64,000 bases of DNA from Streptomyces sp. AV19 (GTDB lineage Bacteria > Actinomycetota > Actinomycetes > Streptomycetales > Streptomycetaceae): assembly GCF_015999245.1 (NCBI RefSeq), contig NZ_JAEAMR010000009.1:162848-226847 (forward strand), given 5' to 3'. Position 1 is the stretch's first letter. The number at the start of each line of letters is the position of its first letter. The position numbers and the translations under genes were made by a program. Under the pieces are notes generated by a model, which ran no database searches, was not told the origin of the DNA, and worked only from the letters and a program-made list of their open reading frames with translations. Below are positions 32,973-41,936 of this stretch, piece after piece.

Positions 32973-34882
32973 GAGTGATCCTCCCGTGTGACGACGGCGA
33001 GCAGGTCCCCGGTGGCGACCCGGCGCCCCGGGGCGGCGTGCAGGGCGGTGAGAGTACCGGACGCCGGGGCGGTGACGCGGTGTTCCATCTTCATCGCCTC
33101 GACCCACAGCAGCACTTGCCCGGCCTCCACCGGGTCGCCCGGCGCGAGGCCGTCGGCGATCCGGACGACCGTGCCCGGCATGGGGGCGAGCAGCGACCCC
33201 GGCTCGGTCCGCGGCGCGGGCTCGGGGAGGCGGGGCAGCAGGGTGAACGACCGGGCGCCGAGCGGGGAGTCGACGTACACGGACGACGGGCCGTGGAACG
33301 CGACGTCGAACGGCCGCCGCACCCCGTCGATCTCCAGCGCCACATGGTCCCGCGCGGCCGCCACCAGGCGCACGCCGGGCACGCCCTCCAGGCCGTCGCG
33401 GCCGATCCGGTAGCGGACCTCGTGCTCCGTCCCGTCGGGCTCCGGGCGCAGCCGCTTGACCTGGGGCCCGGACGGGACGTTGCGCCAGCCGCCGAAGCGG
33501 GAGCGCCCCTGGGCGTCGGCGAGGGCGGCCGCCAGGGCGGCGTACCCGGTGAACGCCTCGTCGTGCGCGGCCAGTTCGTCCAGGTGGCGGTCGTAGAAGC
33601 CGGTGTCCGCCGCCCCCGCCGCGAACTCCGGGTGGCGCAGCGAGCCCACGAGCAGGTCCCGGTTGGTGACCGGCCCGTGGACGCGGGCGCGTTCCAGGGC
33701 GCGGGCGAGGCGGTGCAGGGCGGACGGGCGGTCGGGGGCGTGGGCCACGACCTTGGCGAGCAGCGCGTCGTAGTGCGGGCCGACCGCGTCGCCCGCGCCG
33801 ACGCCCGCGTCCACGCGCAGACCGGTCCCCTCCGGCACCTCCAGCGCGTGCACCGGTCCCGTCCAGGGCCGCCAGTCGCGGGCGGGGTCCTCGGCGCAGA
33901 GGCGGGCCTCGACGGCGTGTCCGGACGCCTCCGGGGGCCGCTCCGCGAGCCGGCGGCCCTCCGCCACCCGCAGTTGCAGGGCGACCAGGTCGACGCCGTA
34001 CACGCACTCGGTCACCGGGTGCTCCACCTGGAGGCGGGTGTTCATCTCCAGGAACCACGCCCGCCCCCGCCCGTCGAGCAGGAACTCCACGGTCCCGGCG
34101 CCGGCGTATCCCACGGTCTTCGCCAGCGCCGCCGCGTGCGCGCACAGCGCGTCGGCCGGCCCCGCCGGCAGGCCGGGGGCGGGCGCCTCCTCGATCACCT
34201 TCTGGTGGCGGCGCTGGAGCGAGCAGTCGCGGGTGCCCAGCGTCCACACCGTGCCGTGCGCGTCCGCGAGGACCTGCACCTCGACGTGCCGGCCGCCCTC
34301 CACGTACGGCTCGACGAACACCTCGCCGTCGCCGAAGGCCGCCGCGGCCTCGGCCCTGGCGGCCTCCAAAGCCCCCGCCAGGACCGGGAGTTCGCGCACC
34401 ACCCGCATGCCGCGGCCGCCCCCGCCCGCCGCGGCCTTGACGAGCACGGGCAGGTCGGCGGCGCGCACGGTGTCCCGGCCGAGCGGGGCCAGTACCGGCA
34501 CCCCGGCCTTGGCCGCGATCCGCTTGGCCCGCGTCTTGGACGCCATCGCCTCCATCGCCCCGGGCGGCGGCCCGATCCACACCAGCCCCGCCGCCTCCAC
34601 CGCGCGCGCGAACTCCGGGTCCTCGGACAGGAATCCGTAGCCGGGGTGCACGGCGTCCGCGCCCGCCGCGCGGGCGGCCGCGACGATCAGGTCGCCGCGC
34701 AGATAGGTGTCCGCCGGGGCGTCGCCCGGCAGGCGGACGGCCGCATCCGCCTCCCTCACGTGCCGGGCGCGGGCGTCGGCGTCCGAGTGGACGGCGACGG
34801 TCGCGATCCCCAGCTCCCGGCAGGTGCGGAAGACCCGGCGGGCGATCTCGCCCCGGTTGGCGACCAGCACCGAACGGATCAC
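32969..34882 (-). CDS. Acyl-CoA carboxylase alpha subunit (biotin carboxylase plus biotin carrier)
   Basis: About 637 residues, the normal length for a 3-methylcrotonyl-/geranyl-CoA carboxylase alpha chain. Biotin carboxylase domain first (VANRGEIARRVF, GGGGRGMRVV ATP loop, EMNTRLQVEHPVTE), then the BT domain, then a C-terminal biotin carrier with EAMKMEH (biotinyl lysine). GTG 34882 begins the conserved VIRSVLVANRGE; ATG 34915 is in frame but overlaps the upstream gene. It works with the beta subunit encoded just upstream, 7 bases apart. Confidence 0.95.
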   Translation of the reverse strand: MIRSVLVANRGEIARRVFRTCRELGIATVAVHSDADARARHVREADAAVRLPGDAPADTYLRGDLIVAAARAAGADAVHPGYGFLSEDPEFARAVEAAGLVWIGPPPGAMEAMASKTRAKRIAAKAGVPVLAPLGRDTVRAADLPVLVKAAAGGGGRGMRVVRELPVLAGALEAARAEAAAAFGDGEVFVEPYVEGGRHVEVQVLADAHGTVWTLGTRDCSLQRRHQKVIEEAPAPGLPAGPADALCAHAAALAKTVGYAGAGTVEFLLDGRGRAWFLEMNTRLQVEHPVTECVYGVDLVALQLRVAEGRRLAERPPEASGHAVEARLCAEDPARDWRPWTGPVHALEVPEGTGLRVDAGVGAGDAVGPHYDALLAKVVAHAPDRPSALHRLARALERARVHGPVTNRDLLVGSLRHPEFAAGAADTGFYDRHLDELAAHDEAFTGYAALAAALADAQGRSRFGGWRNVPSGPQVKRLRPEPDGTEHEVRYRIGRDGLEGVPGVRLVAAARDHVALEIDGVRRPFDVAFHGPSSVYVDSPLGARSFTLLPRLPEPAPRTEPGSLLAPMPGTVVRIADGLAPGDPVEAGQVLLWVEAMKMEHRVTAPASGTLTALHAAPGRRVATGDLLAVVTREDHS

Positions 34883-34889
34883 GGCAGGT

Positions 34890-36488
34890 TCACATCCGGA
34901 AGACGCCGAAACCACCCCGGACCCCCTCCACAGGCGCGTTGTGCACGGCCGACAGACACATCCCGAGGACCGTGCGGGTGTCGCGCGGGTCGATGACCCC
35001 GTCGTCGTACAGCCGCCCGGACAGGAACAGCGGCAGCGACTCCGCCTCGACCTTCCGCTCCACCGCCGCCCGCAGCGCCGCGTCCGCCTCCTCGTCGTAC
35101 GGCTGCCCCTTGGCCTCCGCCGCCGCCCGGGCGACGATCGACAGGACGCCGGCGAGCTGCTGCGGGCCCATCACGGCGGACTTGGCACCCGGCCAGGAGA
35201 ACAGGAAGCGCGGGTCGTAGGCCCGTCCGCACATGCCGTAGTGACCGGCCCCGTACGACGCGCCGACGAGCAACGACAGATGCGGCACACGGGAGTTGGA
35301 CACCGCGTTGATCATCATGGCGCCGTGCTTGACGATGCCGCCCTGCTCGTAGGCCCGGCCGACCATGTAGCCCGTCGTGTTGTGCAGGAACAGCAGCGGG
35401 ACGTCGCGCTGGTTGGCGAGCTGGATGAACTGCGCCGCCTTCTGCGACTCCGCGCTGAACAACACCCCCTGCGCGTTGGCGAGGATGCCCAGCGGATAGC
35501 CGTGCAGCCGCGCCCAGCCCGTCGTCAACCCCGCCCCGTAGAGCGGCTTGAACTCGTCGAAGTCGGAGTCGTCGACGATCCGGGCGACGATCTCGCGCGG
35601 GTCGAAGGGGCTGCGGAGGTCGCCGGGGACGATGCCCAGCAGTTCCTCCTCCGCGTACCGGGGCGGTGCGGCGGGCGGCGGATCGGGGTGCGCCTTGCGC
35701 CGGTTGAGCCGGGCGACGATGCGCCGGGCCTGGCGCAAGGCGTCGTGCTCGTCGACGGCGTAGTGGTCGGCGAGGCCGGACACCCGCGCGTGCATGTCCG
35801 CCCCGCCCAGCGACTCGTCGTCCGCCTCCTCGCCGGTGGCCATCCTGACCAGCGGCGGACCGCCGAGGAAGACCTTGGCCCGGTCCGCGACCATGACGAC
35901 GTGGTCGGACATGCCGGGGACGTACGCGCCGCCGGCCGTGGAGTTGCCGAGGACGACGGCGATCGTCGGGATCCCGGCGGCGGACAGCCGGGTGAGGTCC
36001 TTGAACAGCGCGCCGCCCGGGACGAAGATCTCGCTCTGCCCGGTCAGGTCCGCGCCGCCGGACTCCACGAGGGCGACGACGGGCAGCCGGTTGGCGCGGG
36101 CGATCCCGTGGGCGCGCAGGGACTTCCGCAGCGTCCACGGGTTGCTCGCCCCGCCGCGCACGGTCGGGTCGTTGGCGCTGATCAGGCACTCCACACCACA
36201 GATCACGCCGATGCCGGTGACCAGGGAGGCCCCCACGGCGTACTCGCTGCCCCAGGCGGCGAGGGGGGAGAGCTCCAGGAACGGGGTGTCCGGGTCCAGC
36301 AGCAGCTCGATCCGCTCGCGGGGCAGCAGCCTGCCGCGCGCCCGGTGCCGGGCGGCGTACTTCTCGCCGCCCCCGGCGACCGCCTGCGCGTGGGCGGCCC
36401 CGACCTCGGCGAGCTTGTCGAGCATGGCGGCGCGGTGGGCCGCGTACTCGGCTCCGGCGGTGTCGAGCCGCGAGGTCAGGACGGTCAT
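34890..36488 (-). CDS. Acyl-CoA carboxylase beta subunit (carboxyltransferase)
   Basis: 532 residues, the size of methylcrotonyl-CoA or geranyl-CoA carboxylase beta chains. It moves CO2 from carboxybiotin to the gamma carbon of an enoyl-CoA. Seen: SGGADLTGQSEIF, NSTAGGAYVPGMSD oxyanion loop, GGPPLVRMATGEEAD, and VGRAYEQGGIVKHGAMM, typical of the MCC/GCC beta family. ATG 36488. Upstream lies a 200-base transposon relic that separates it from the AtuA gene in the same operon. Confidence 0.94.
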   Translation of the reverse strand: MTVLTSRLDTAGAEYAAHRAAMLDKLAEVGAAHAQAVAGGGEKYAARHRARGRLLPRERIELLLDPDTPFLELSPLAAWGSEYAVGASLVTGIGVICGVECLISANDPTVRGGASNPWTLRKSLRAHGIARANRLPVVALVESGGADLTGQSEIFVPGGALFKDLTRLSAAGIPTIAVVLGNSTAGGAYVPGMSDHVVMVADRAKVFLGGPPLVRMATGEEADDESLGGADMHARVSGLADHYAVDEHDALRQARRIVARLNRRKAHPDPPPAAPPRYAEEELLGIVPGDLRSPFDPREIVARIVDDSDFDEFKPLYGAGLTTGWARLHGYPLGILANAQGVLFSAESQKAAQFIQLANQRDVPLLFLHNTTGYMVGRAYEQGGIVKHGAMMINAVSNSRVPHLSLLVGASYGAGHYGMCGRAYDPRFLFSWPGAKSAVMGPQQLAGVLSIVARAAAEAKGQPYDEEADAALRAAVERKVEAESLPLFLSGRLYDDGVIDPRDTRTVLGMCLSAVHNAPVEGVRGGFGVFRM

Positions 36489-36691
36489 CGGAAACCTATG
36501 CCTCCAACCGCATAACCGGGTACGGTGTGTACTGCGCCTCGCGAGAACCAAGCATGCGCACATCCCTTGTTCTTGAAGACAACCGGGCTGGTTCCAACCC
36601 GGCTGGTGTTGATCGTGCAAGACCTGTCGGGTCGTCGACCCACAGGCAACGTGAGCCAGGAATCCCCTGCTTCGACCGGGGGAGGGTTCAA
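36489..36691 (+). mobile_element. Relic of an IS200/IS605 element keeping its guide-RNA end
   Basis: No tnpB or tnpA remains. The right part shows the typical 3' end of TnpB guide RNAs: hairpin CCTGTCGGGTCGTCGACCCACAGG split here as arms 36623-36627/36642-36646 with inner GGGTC/GACCC, then GAATCCCC (36660-36667), a loop, GGGGGAGG and TTCAA (36687-36691). The guide would start at 36692 (AGCAGCACCTCGGG). The terminal TCA is also the stop codon of the AtuA gene. The left limit near 36489 is a guess. Confidence 0.65.
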
Positions 36692-38367
36692 AGCAGCACC
36701 TCGGGTATCTCGACGTAACGGGAGCGCAGCCACTCCCCCACGGCCTTGGCCTGCGGGTCGAAGCGGACGTTCTCGGCGACGCCCCGCCCGAGGAGCCCTT
36801 CGACGACGAAGTTGAGGGCGCGGAGGCGGGGCAGGACGTGCCGGGTGACGGGCAGTTCGGCCGTTTCCGGGAGGAGTTGGCGGAAGCGTTCGGCGGTGAG
36901 CTCGTGGGCCAGCCACCGCCAGGCGTCCTCGGTCCGGACCCAGACGCCGACGTTGGCGTCGCCTCCCTTGTCCCCGCTGCGGGCCCCCGCGACGAGGCCG
37001 AGGGGGGCGTGCCGGGCGGGGCCGGCGGGGAGGGGCTCGGGGAGAGCGGGTTCCGGCAGGGGCTCTTCCGTGGCAGTGGACGATGGGGACGGTATGGGCA
37101 CCCGCGTCCCGTCCGGCAGTACGGCGACGTGCCGCACCTCGTCCGCCGGCACGTACGCGGCCTCGAAGACCCCGTACGGGCTGCCGGGCCCCGGCGGCGC
37201 GGTGAGGTGGAACCCCGGGACGCCGGAGAGCGCCAGTTCGACGGCCGCACCGCTCAGCGCGCGGCCCACGACGTCCGGGTCCGGGTCGTGCACGACCAGC
37301 CGCAGCAGCGCGCTCGCCTCCTCCTGGACGGACGCGTCGCGGTGGTCCGTGCGGGCGAGCGTCCAGCGCACGCGGGCGGGCGGCCGGGCGGCGAGCACGT
37401 CCGCGAACTGGGCCCGGATCAACCGCGCCTTGGCGATGACGTCGAGCCCGGTGAGGACGAAGACGACCTCGTTGCGCCAGCCGGCGGCCCTGGTGATCCC
37501 CGCCTTGAGCGCGGCGGGCGGCGGTTCGCCGCGCACGCCGTGGACGCGGACGCGGTCGGGCCCGTCGGGGGCGAGGCGGACGGTGTCGAGCCGGGCCGTG
37601 ACGTCCGGGCCGGAATACCGCGCTCCGCCGGTCTCGTACAGCAGCTGGGCGGTGACGGTCCCGACGGTGACCGCGCCGCCCGTCCCCGGATGCTTGGTGA
37701 TCACCGAGCTGCCGTCGGCGTGGATCTCGGCGATCGGGAACCCGGGGTGCCGGACGTCGTGTTCGGCGAAGAACGCGTAATTGCCGCCGGTGGCCTGGGC
37801 GCCGCACTCCAGCACGTGTCCCGCGACGACGGCCCCGGCGAGCGCGTCGAGGTCCTGCCCGCCCCACCCGTGGTGCGCGGCGGCGGCCCCGCTGACCAGC
37901 GCCGCGTCCGTGACCCGGCCGGTCACCACGACATCGGCCCCGGCGCACAGGCAGGCGGCGATCCCGCCCCCGCCGAGGTAGGCGTTGGCGGTGACGGCCC
38001 CGGCGCCCCAGTCCCGCGCGCCCAGGAGATCGTCCCCGGTGACGTACCCGACCCCGACGGGCACGCCCACCCGCTCGCCCAACTCGCCGATGCGCTCGGC
38101 CAGTCCCGCCGGATTGAGCCCTCCGGCATTGGCGACGATCCGCACCCCGGCGTCGACGGCCAGCCCGAGACCCGTCTCCAACTGCCGCAGGAACGTGCGG
38201 GCGTAGCCCTTTCCCGGATCCCTGATCCGGTCCCGGCCGAGGATGAGCATGGTCAACTCGGCCAGATAGTCGCCGGTGAGCACGTCGAGCGGCCCACCGG
38301 TGAGCATCTCCTCCATCGCGTCGAAGCGATCACCGTAGAAACCCGAGGCGTTGCCGATCCTCAGCAC
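36688..38367 (-). CDS. AtuA-like (DUF1446) acyclic terpene utilisation family protein
   Basis: 559 residues. It belongs to the AtuA/DUF1446 family of terpene utilisation operons, whose reaction is not established. Recognised by the opening VLRIGNASGFYGDRF, GPLDVLTGDYLAELTMLIL and IVANAGGLNPAGLA, and by the C-terminal AGARSGDKGGDANVGVW segment typical of the second domain. It is the first gene of the operon. GTG 38367 begins the conserved sequence but is preceded by a run of C and no ribosome-binding site, so the transcript may be leaderless. The stop codon lies within the IS relic's end. Confidence 0.9.
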   Translation of the reverse strand: MLRIGNASGFYGDRFDAMEEMLTGGPLDVLTGDYLAELTMLILGRDRIRDPGKGYARTFLRQLETGLGLAVDAGVRIVANAGGLNPAGLAERIGELGERVGVPVGVGYVTGDDLLGARDWGAGAVTANAYLGGGGIAACLCAGADVVVTGRVTDAALVSGAAAAHHGWGGQDLDALAGAVVAGHVLECGAQATGGNYAFFAEHDVRHPGFPIAEIHADGSSVITKHPGTGGAVTVGTVTAQLLYETGGARYSGPDVTARLDTVRLAPDGPDRVRVHGVRGEPPPAALKAGITRAAGWRNEVVFVLTGLDVIAKARLIRAQFADVLAARPPARVRWTLARTDHRDASVQEEASALLRLVVHDPDPDVVGRALSGAAVELALSGVPGFHLTAPPGPGSPYGVFEAAYVPADEVRHVAVLPDGTRVPIPSPSSTATEEPLPEPALPEPLPAGPARHAPLGLVAGARSGDKGGDANVGVWVRTEDAWRWLAHELTAERFRQLLPETAELPVTRHVLPRLRALNFVVEGLLGRGVAENVRFDPQAKAVGEWLRSRYVEIPEVLL

Positions 38368-38400
38368 GGGGGGAGAGTGACAGGGGAAGGTCGAACAAGC

Positions 38401-38418
38401 AAGCGTGCATGCATGCTT
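38401..38418. promoter_or_regulatory. Palindromic operator candidate of the acyl-CoA operon
   Basis: AAGCGTGCATGCATGCTT is an 18-base palindrome with a single mismatch, 34 bases upstream of the AtuA start. Size and place fit a TetR-family site for the regulator at the end of the operon. Confidence 0.5.
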
Positions 38419-39041
38419 TTCGGCTAACCCACGATGAACCAGGTCCGATTTGCCAGCAAATCCCGTCATAAGGCGGTGAGTTGATGCGATAGCTTCCTCA
38501 TGTGACGCACCTCAGGGTGCGCCTCCCCTCAAAAGGTGCGCCTCCCTCAAGGGGCGCTCCGGACCCCGGCCGTCGGGGCCCGGCTCGAATCCCAACAGAT
38601 GGCCGTCGACCGGGTATTTCGACGGCCGATGTGAGGGAGGCGTCACCCGATGGGGCGACATGGAAAGCCGAAGCCATCAACCCGGCGGCGCAGTGAGGAT
38701 CTTCTGATCCGCATCGCGCGGAAGCCGGGGAGGTGGTTCCGGGGGGACTGACCCCTGACCTGAGCCCCGCAATATGAGGCTCAGATCAAGGGCCCTTCGT
38801 GGCTCTTCATGCCCTCGCTCAGGAGTTACCGGCTCCCGGGCGGGGGTTCTTCCGTGCTTCACCGTACCGGATGCGCCTCCTGCCACACCACACGGCGGCT
38901 CCGGCGCCCGAACGGCGTTCATACGGCGTGCTCTTCGCCGCCCTCCCTCCCCTCGACAGACGCGGAGGCGCCCCGCTCACCGGTGCGGGGCGAGGGCAGC
39001 CACTCGGCACACGGCTTCTCCCGCGCTCCACACGCCGGGAT
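38419..39041. other. 623-base stretch without a supported gene
   Basis: No ORF with a plausible ribosome-binding site. It contains two GTGCGCCTCCC units (38517-38552) and a hairpin CTGAGCC (38760-38766) / GGCTCAG (38778-38784) with an 11-base loop. The latter could end a transcript but is not next to a gene end. Confidence 0.5.
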
Positions 39042-41855
39042 TCACCCGAGCGCCTCCCCCAGCACTTCCGCCAGGTGCCGCGCCTGCCGCCCCGCCAACT
39101 GCCCGATCTGCGTCCGGCACGAGAACCCGTCCGCCAGGACGAGCTTCTCCGACCCCTCGCGCAGCGCCGGCAGCAGCCGCTCCTCCGCGCACGCCACCGA
39201 AACCCCGTAATGCCCTTTCTCGAAACCGAAGTTGCCGGCGAGGCCGCAGCATCCGTCGCTCAGCTCCCCCGTCAGGCCGGCCCTCTCGCGCAGCCGGCGC
39301 TCGGCCGCGTCGCCGAGCACCGCGTGCTGGTGGCAGTGCGTCTGGCCGACGACCGGCAGGTCGACGCGGGGCGGCCGCCAGTGCGGGGCGCACTCCTCCA
39401 GGTACTGGGCGAACGTACGGACGGACGCGGCCAGTTCGCGGGCGCGCGGGTCGTCGTGGAGCAGTTCCGGGAGGTCGGTGCGGAGGGTGGCCGCGCAGCT
39501 CGGTTCGAGGACGACGACGGGGTGGCCGAGGACGGGGGCGACGCGGTCGAGGGTACGGCGCATCACCGCCCGCGCCCGGTCGAGACGTCCCGTGGAGACC
39601 CAGGTCAGGCCGCAGCACACACCCTCACCGGCCAGGAGCGCGCGGCGGCCCGCCGCCTCCAGGACGTGTACGGCCGCCCGCCCCACGGACGGCGCGAAGT
39701 ATTCGGTGAAGGTGTCCGGCCACACCATGGCCACCTGGCCGGACGAGTGGATCCGCGTCCCGTCCCCGTGCCGCTCCCGGGAGTATCCGCCGAGCCAGCG
39801 GCTGAAGGGCTCGCGCGCCAGCTCCGGCACGCCCCGTTCCGGCGCGACCCCGGCCGCCCGCTTGCCGATCGCGGACAACCACCCGTTGCGCGCCGCCGCG
39901 TTGACCAGCGGTTCCGCCCGCAGCGCGGCGATCCCGCGCAGCCACGTGGGCAACCCGCCCAGCGCGTAGTGCGTGACCGGCCGCAGCCGCCCGGCGTAAT
40001 GCCGGTGCAGGAACTCCGCCTTGTACGTGGCCATGTCCACCCCCACCGGGCAGTCGCTCCGGCAGCCCTTGCACGACAGGCACAGGTCGAGCGCCTCCCG
40101 CACCTCCTCCGACCGCCAGCCGTCCGTCACCACCTCCCCCGCGAGCATCTCGTGCAACAGCCGTGCCCGTCCGCGCGTGGAGTGCCGCTCCTCGCCCGTC
40201 ACCCGGTACGAGGGGCACATCACCCCGGAACCCGCGTCCGTCTCCCGGCACTTGGCGACGCCCACGCACCTCCGCACGGCGGCCCGGAAGTCCCCGCCGT
40301 CCTCCGGGTACCCGAACTCCACCGCCACCGGCCGGCGCGGCAGCACGCCGAACCGCAGGTTCTCGTCGAGCCGGTACGGGCGGACGAGCATCCCCGGGTT
40401 GAGCCCGCCGTCCGGGTCCCACAGGTCCTTGAACCGGCCGAAGAGCGCGACCAGTTCCGGCCCGTACATCCGGGGCAGCAGCTCCGCGCGCGCCTGCCCG
40501 TCCCCGTGCTCCCCCGACAACGACCCGCCGTGCGCGACGACCAGGTCGGCCAGCTCGCCCGAGAACGCCCGGTAGCGGCGCACGCCCTCCGCGCTGAGCA
40601 GGTCGAAGTCGAGGCGGACGTGGACGCAGCCCTCGCCGAAGTGCCCGAACGGGGTGCCCCGGAGGCCGTGCGCGGCCAGCAGTTCGCGGAACGCGCGCAG
40701 GTACGCGCCCAGGCGCTCCGGCGGGACGGCGCAGTCCTCCCAGCCCGGCCATGCCTCGCGGCCGTCCGGCAGCCGGGTGGCGGTGCCGGCCGCGTCCTCG
40801 CGCAGCCGCCACAGGGCGCGCCGCTCCCGCGAGCCGGTGACGACGCGGGAGGGCCCGTCGTGGGCCCGGCACACCTCCCCGGCCCGTGCGGCGGCCTCGC
40901 CGTCCGTCGCTCCGCCGGTCTCCACGAACAGCCAGGCCGCACCGGCCGGAAGCCGCTCGGCGGCGTCCCCGACGAGGTCGGCGGCCATGCCCTCGACGGT
41001 CAGCGGGCCGAGGGCGAGCAGGCCCGCGGCCGCGTCGGCGGCCTCGCCCTCGTCCGCGAAGCCGAGGACCGCCAGTACCCGGGCGCGTGGCAGCTCGACC
41101 AGGCGCAGGGTCGCCTCGGTCACCACCCCGAGTGTTCCTTCACCACCCGTGAACGCCCGCGCGACGTCCCGTCCCCGCTCGGGCAGCAGCGCGTCCAGCG
41201 CGTAACCGGAGATGCGCCGGGGCAGGGCGGGGAAACCGGTGCGCAGGAGGGCCAAGTGGCCGTCGGCCAGCGCGCGCAGGCCGTCCGCGAGCCTGGGTGG
41301 GAGCCCGTGCGTCCCCCGGCCGAGCCGTACGCGCTCCCCGCCGTAGGTGACGACCTCCAGGCCGCGCACGTTGTCGGCGGTCGTGCCCCAGGCGACGGAG
41401 TGCGCCCCGCAGGCGTTGTTGCCGATCATCCCGCCGAGCGTGCACCGGCCGTGCGTGGAGGGATCGGGCCCGAAGGTCAGCCCGTGCGCGGCGGCCGCGC
41501 GCCGCAGGTCGTCGAGGACGGCACCGGGCCGGACGACGGCCGTCCGCGCCTCCGGATCGATCCCGACCAGGGCGTTCATGTGCCGGGTGAAGTCGAGGAC
41601 GACGCCCTCCCCGGTCGCCTGCCCGGCGATCGACGTCCCGCCGCCGCGCGGCGTGACCGGTACGCCGTGCCCCCGGCAGACGGCGAGCGCGGCGGCGACG
41701 TCGTCCGCGTCGCGGGGTGCGACGACGCCCAGCGGTACGCGGCGGTAGTTGGACGCGTCCATGGTCGTCAGCGCGCGGGCGGCGGGCGAGAAGTCCACCG
41801 TCCCGCGTACGGCCGCGATCAGTTCCCCGCGCAGTCCCTCGTGGTGGTCAACCAT
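39042..41855 (-). CDS. FAD-linked oxidase fused to an Fe-S/CCG-domain protein (D-lactate dehydrogenase/glycolate oxidase-like)
   Basis: 937 residues. N-terminal PCMH-type FAD domain (PRGGGTSIAGQATGEGVVLD, HGRCTLGGMIGNNACG), a C-terminal FAD-oxidase domain to about 480, then a ferredoxin-like cluster CLSCKGCRSDCPVGVD and two cysteine-rich CCG domains (CCGLTW and CCGLAGNFGFEKG). This GlcD+GlcF-like fusion oxidises a 2-hydroxy acid such as D-lactate or D-2-hydroxyglutarate and passes electrons to the membrane chain. ATG 41855 opens MVDHHEGL; a longer start at 41879 exists. Divergent from serC with only 81 bases between the starts. Confidence 0.9.
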   Translation of the reverse strand: MVDHHEGLRGELIAAVRGTVDFSPAARALTTMDASNYRRVPLGVVAPRDADDVAAALAVCRGHGVPVTPRGGGTSIAGQATGEGVVLDFTRHMNALVGIDPEARTAVVRPGAVLDDLRRAAAAHGLTFGPDPSTHGRCTLGGMIGNNACGAHSVAWGTTADNVRGLEVVTYGGERVRLGRGTHGLPPRLADGLRALADGHLALLRTGFPALPRRISGYALDALLPERGRDVARAFTGGEGTLGVVTEATLRLVELPRARVLAVLGFADEGEAADAAAGLLALGPLTVEGMAADLVGDAAERLPAGAAWLFVETGGATDGEAAARAGEVCRAHDGPSRVVTGSRERRALWRLREDAAGTATRLPDGREAWPGWEDCAVPPERLGAYLRAFRELLAAHGLRGTPFGHFGEGCVHVRLDFDLLSAEGVRRYRAFSGELADLVVAHGGSLSGEHGDGQARAELLPRMYGPELVALFGRFKDLWDPDGGLNPGMLVRPYRLDENLRFGVLPRRPVAVEFGYPEDGGDFRAAVRRCVGVAKCRETDAGSGVMCPSYRVTGEERHSTRGRARLLHEMLAGEVVTDGWRSEEVREALDLCLSCKGCRSDCPVGVDMATYKAEFLHRHYAGRLRPVTHYALGGLPTWLRGIAALRAEPLVNAAARNGWLSAIGKRAAGVAPERGVPELAREPFSRWLGGYSRERHGDGTRIHSSGQVAMVWPDTFTEYFAPSVGRAAVHVLEAAGRRALLAGEGVCCGLTWVSTGRLDRARAVMRRTLDRVAPVLGHPVVVLEPSCAATLRTDLPELLHDDPRARELAASVRTFAQYLEECAPHWRPPRVDLPVVGQTHCHQHAVLGDAAERRLRERAGLTGELSDGCCGLAGNFGFEKGHYGVSVACAEERLLPALREGSEKLVLADGFSCRTQIGQLAGRQARHLAEVLGEALG

Positions 41856-41924
41856 GCGTCCCAGCCTGCCCGAACGCACGTCTCATCGGGTGGACATCAC
41901 GTCCCACCGGCCCCGCCGACGGAT

Positions 41925-41930
41925 TAGGCT
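41925..41930 (+). promoter_or_regulatory. TAGGCT box of a probable leaderless promoter for serC
   Basis: TAGGCT ends 6 bases before the GTG at 41937 and no ribosome-binding site follows. The same TAGGCT box is found at 59910 and 62669. Confidence 0.55.
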
Positions 41931-41936
41931 TCCCCC

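Noticed and set aside
31869..34580. Long minus-strand frame joining the acyl-CoA dehydrogenase to an out-of-frame reading of the carboxylase
   Set aside because: Only the part from ATG 32972 is real; the rest is another frame of the alpha subunit.
36640..36691. Cobalamin riboswitch, because of AGCCAGGAATCC
   Set aside because: The B12 box-like string occurs alone; the remaining riboswitch core is missing, while the GAATCCCC-loop-GGGGAGG-TTCAA layout fits an IS200/IS605 guide-RNA end better.
34890..37250. Extension of the carboxylase beta ORF through the IS relic into the AtuA gene
   Set aside because: The conserved protein starts at ATG 36488; upstream sequence is a relic and antisense-like frame.
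38799..41927. 1042-codon open frame on the plus strand opposite the FAD/Fe-S oxidase
   Set aside because: It is the antisense shadow of a well-supported gene; the product is low-complexity (R, P, A, G, V, Q rich) without domains.
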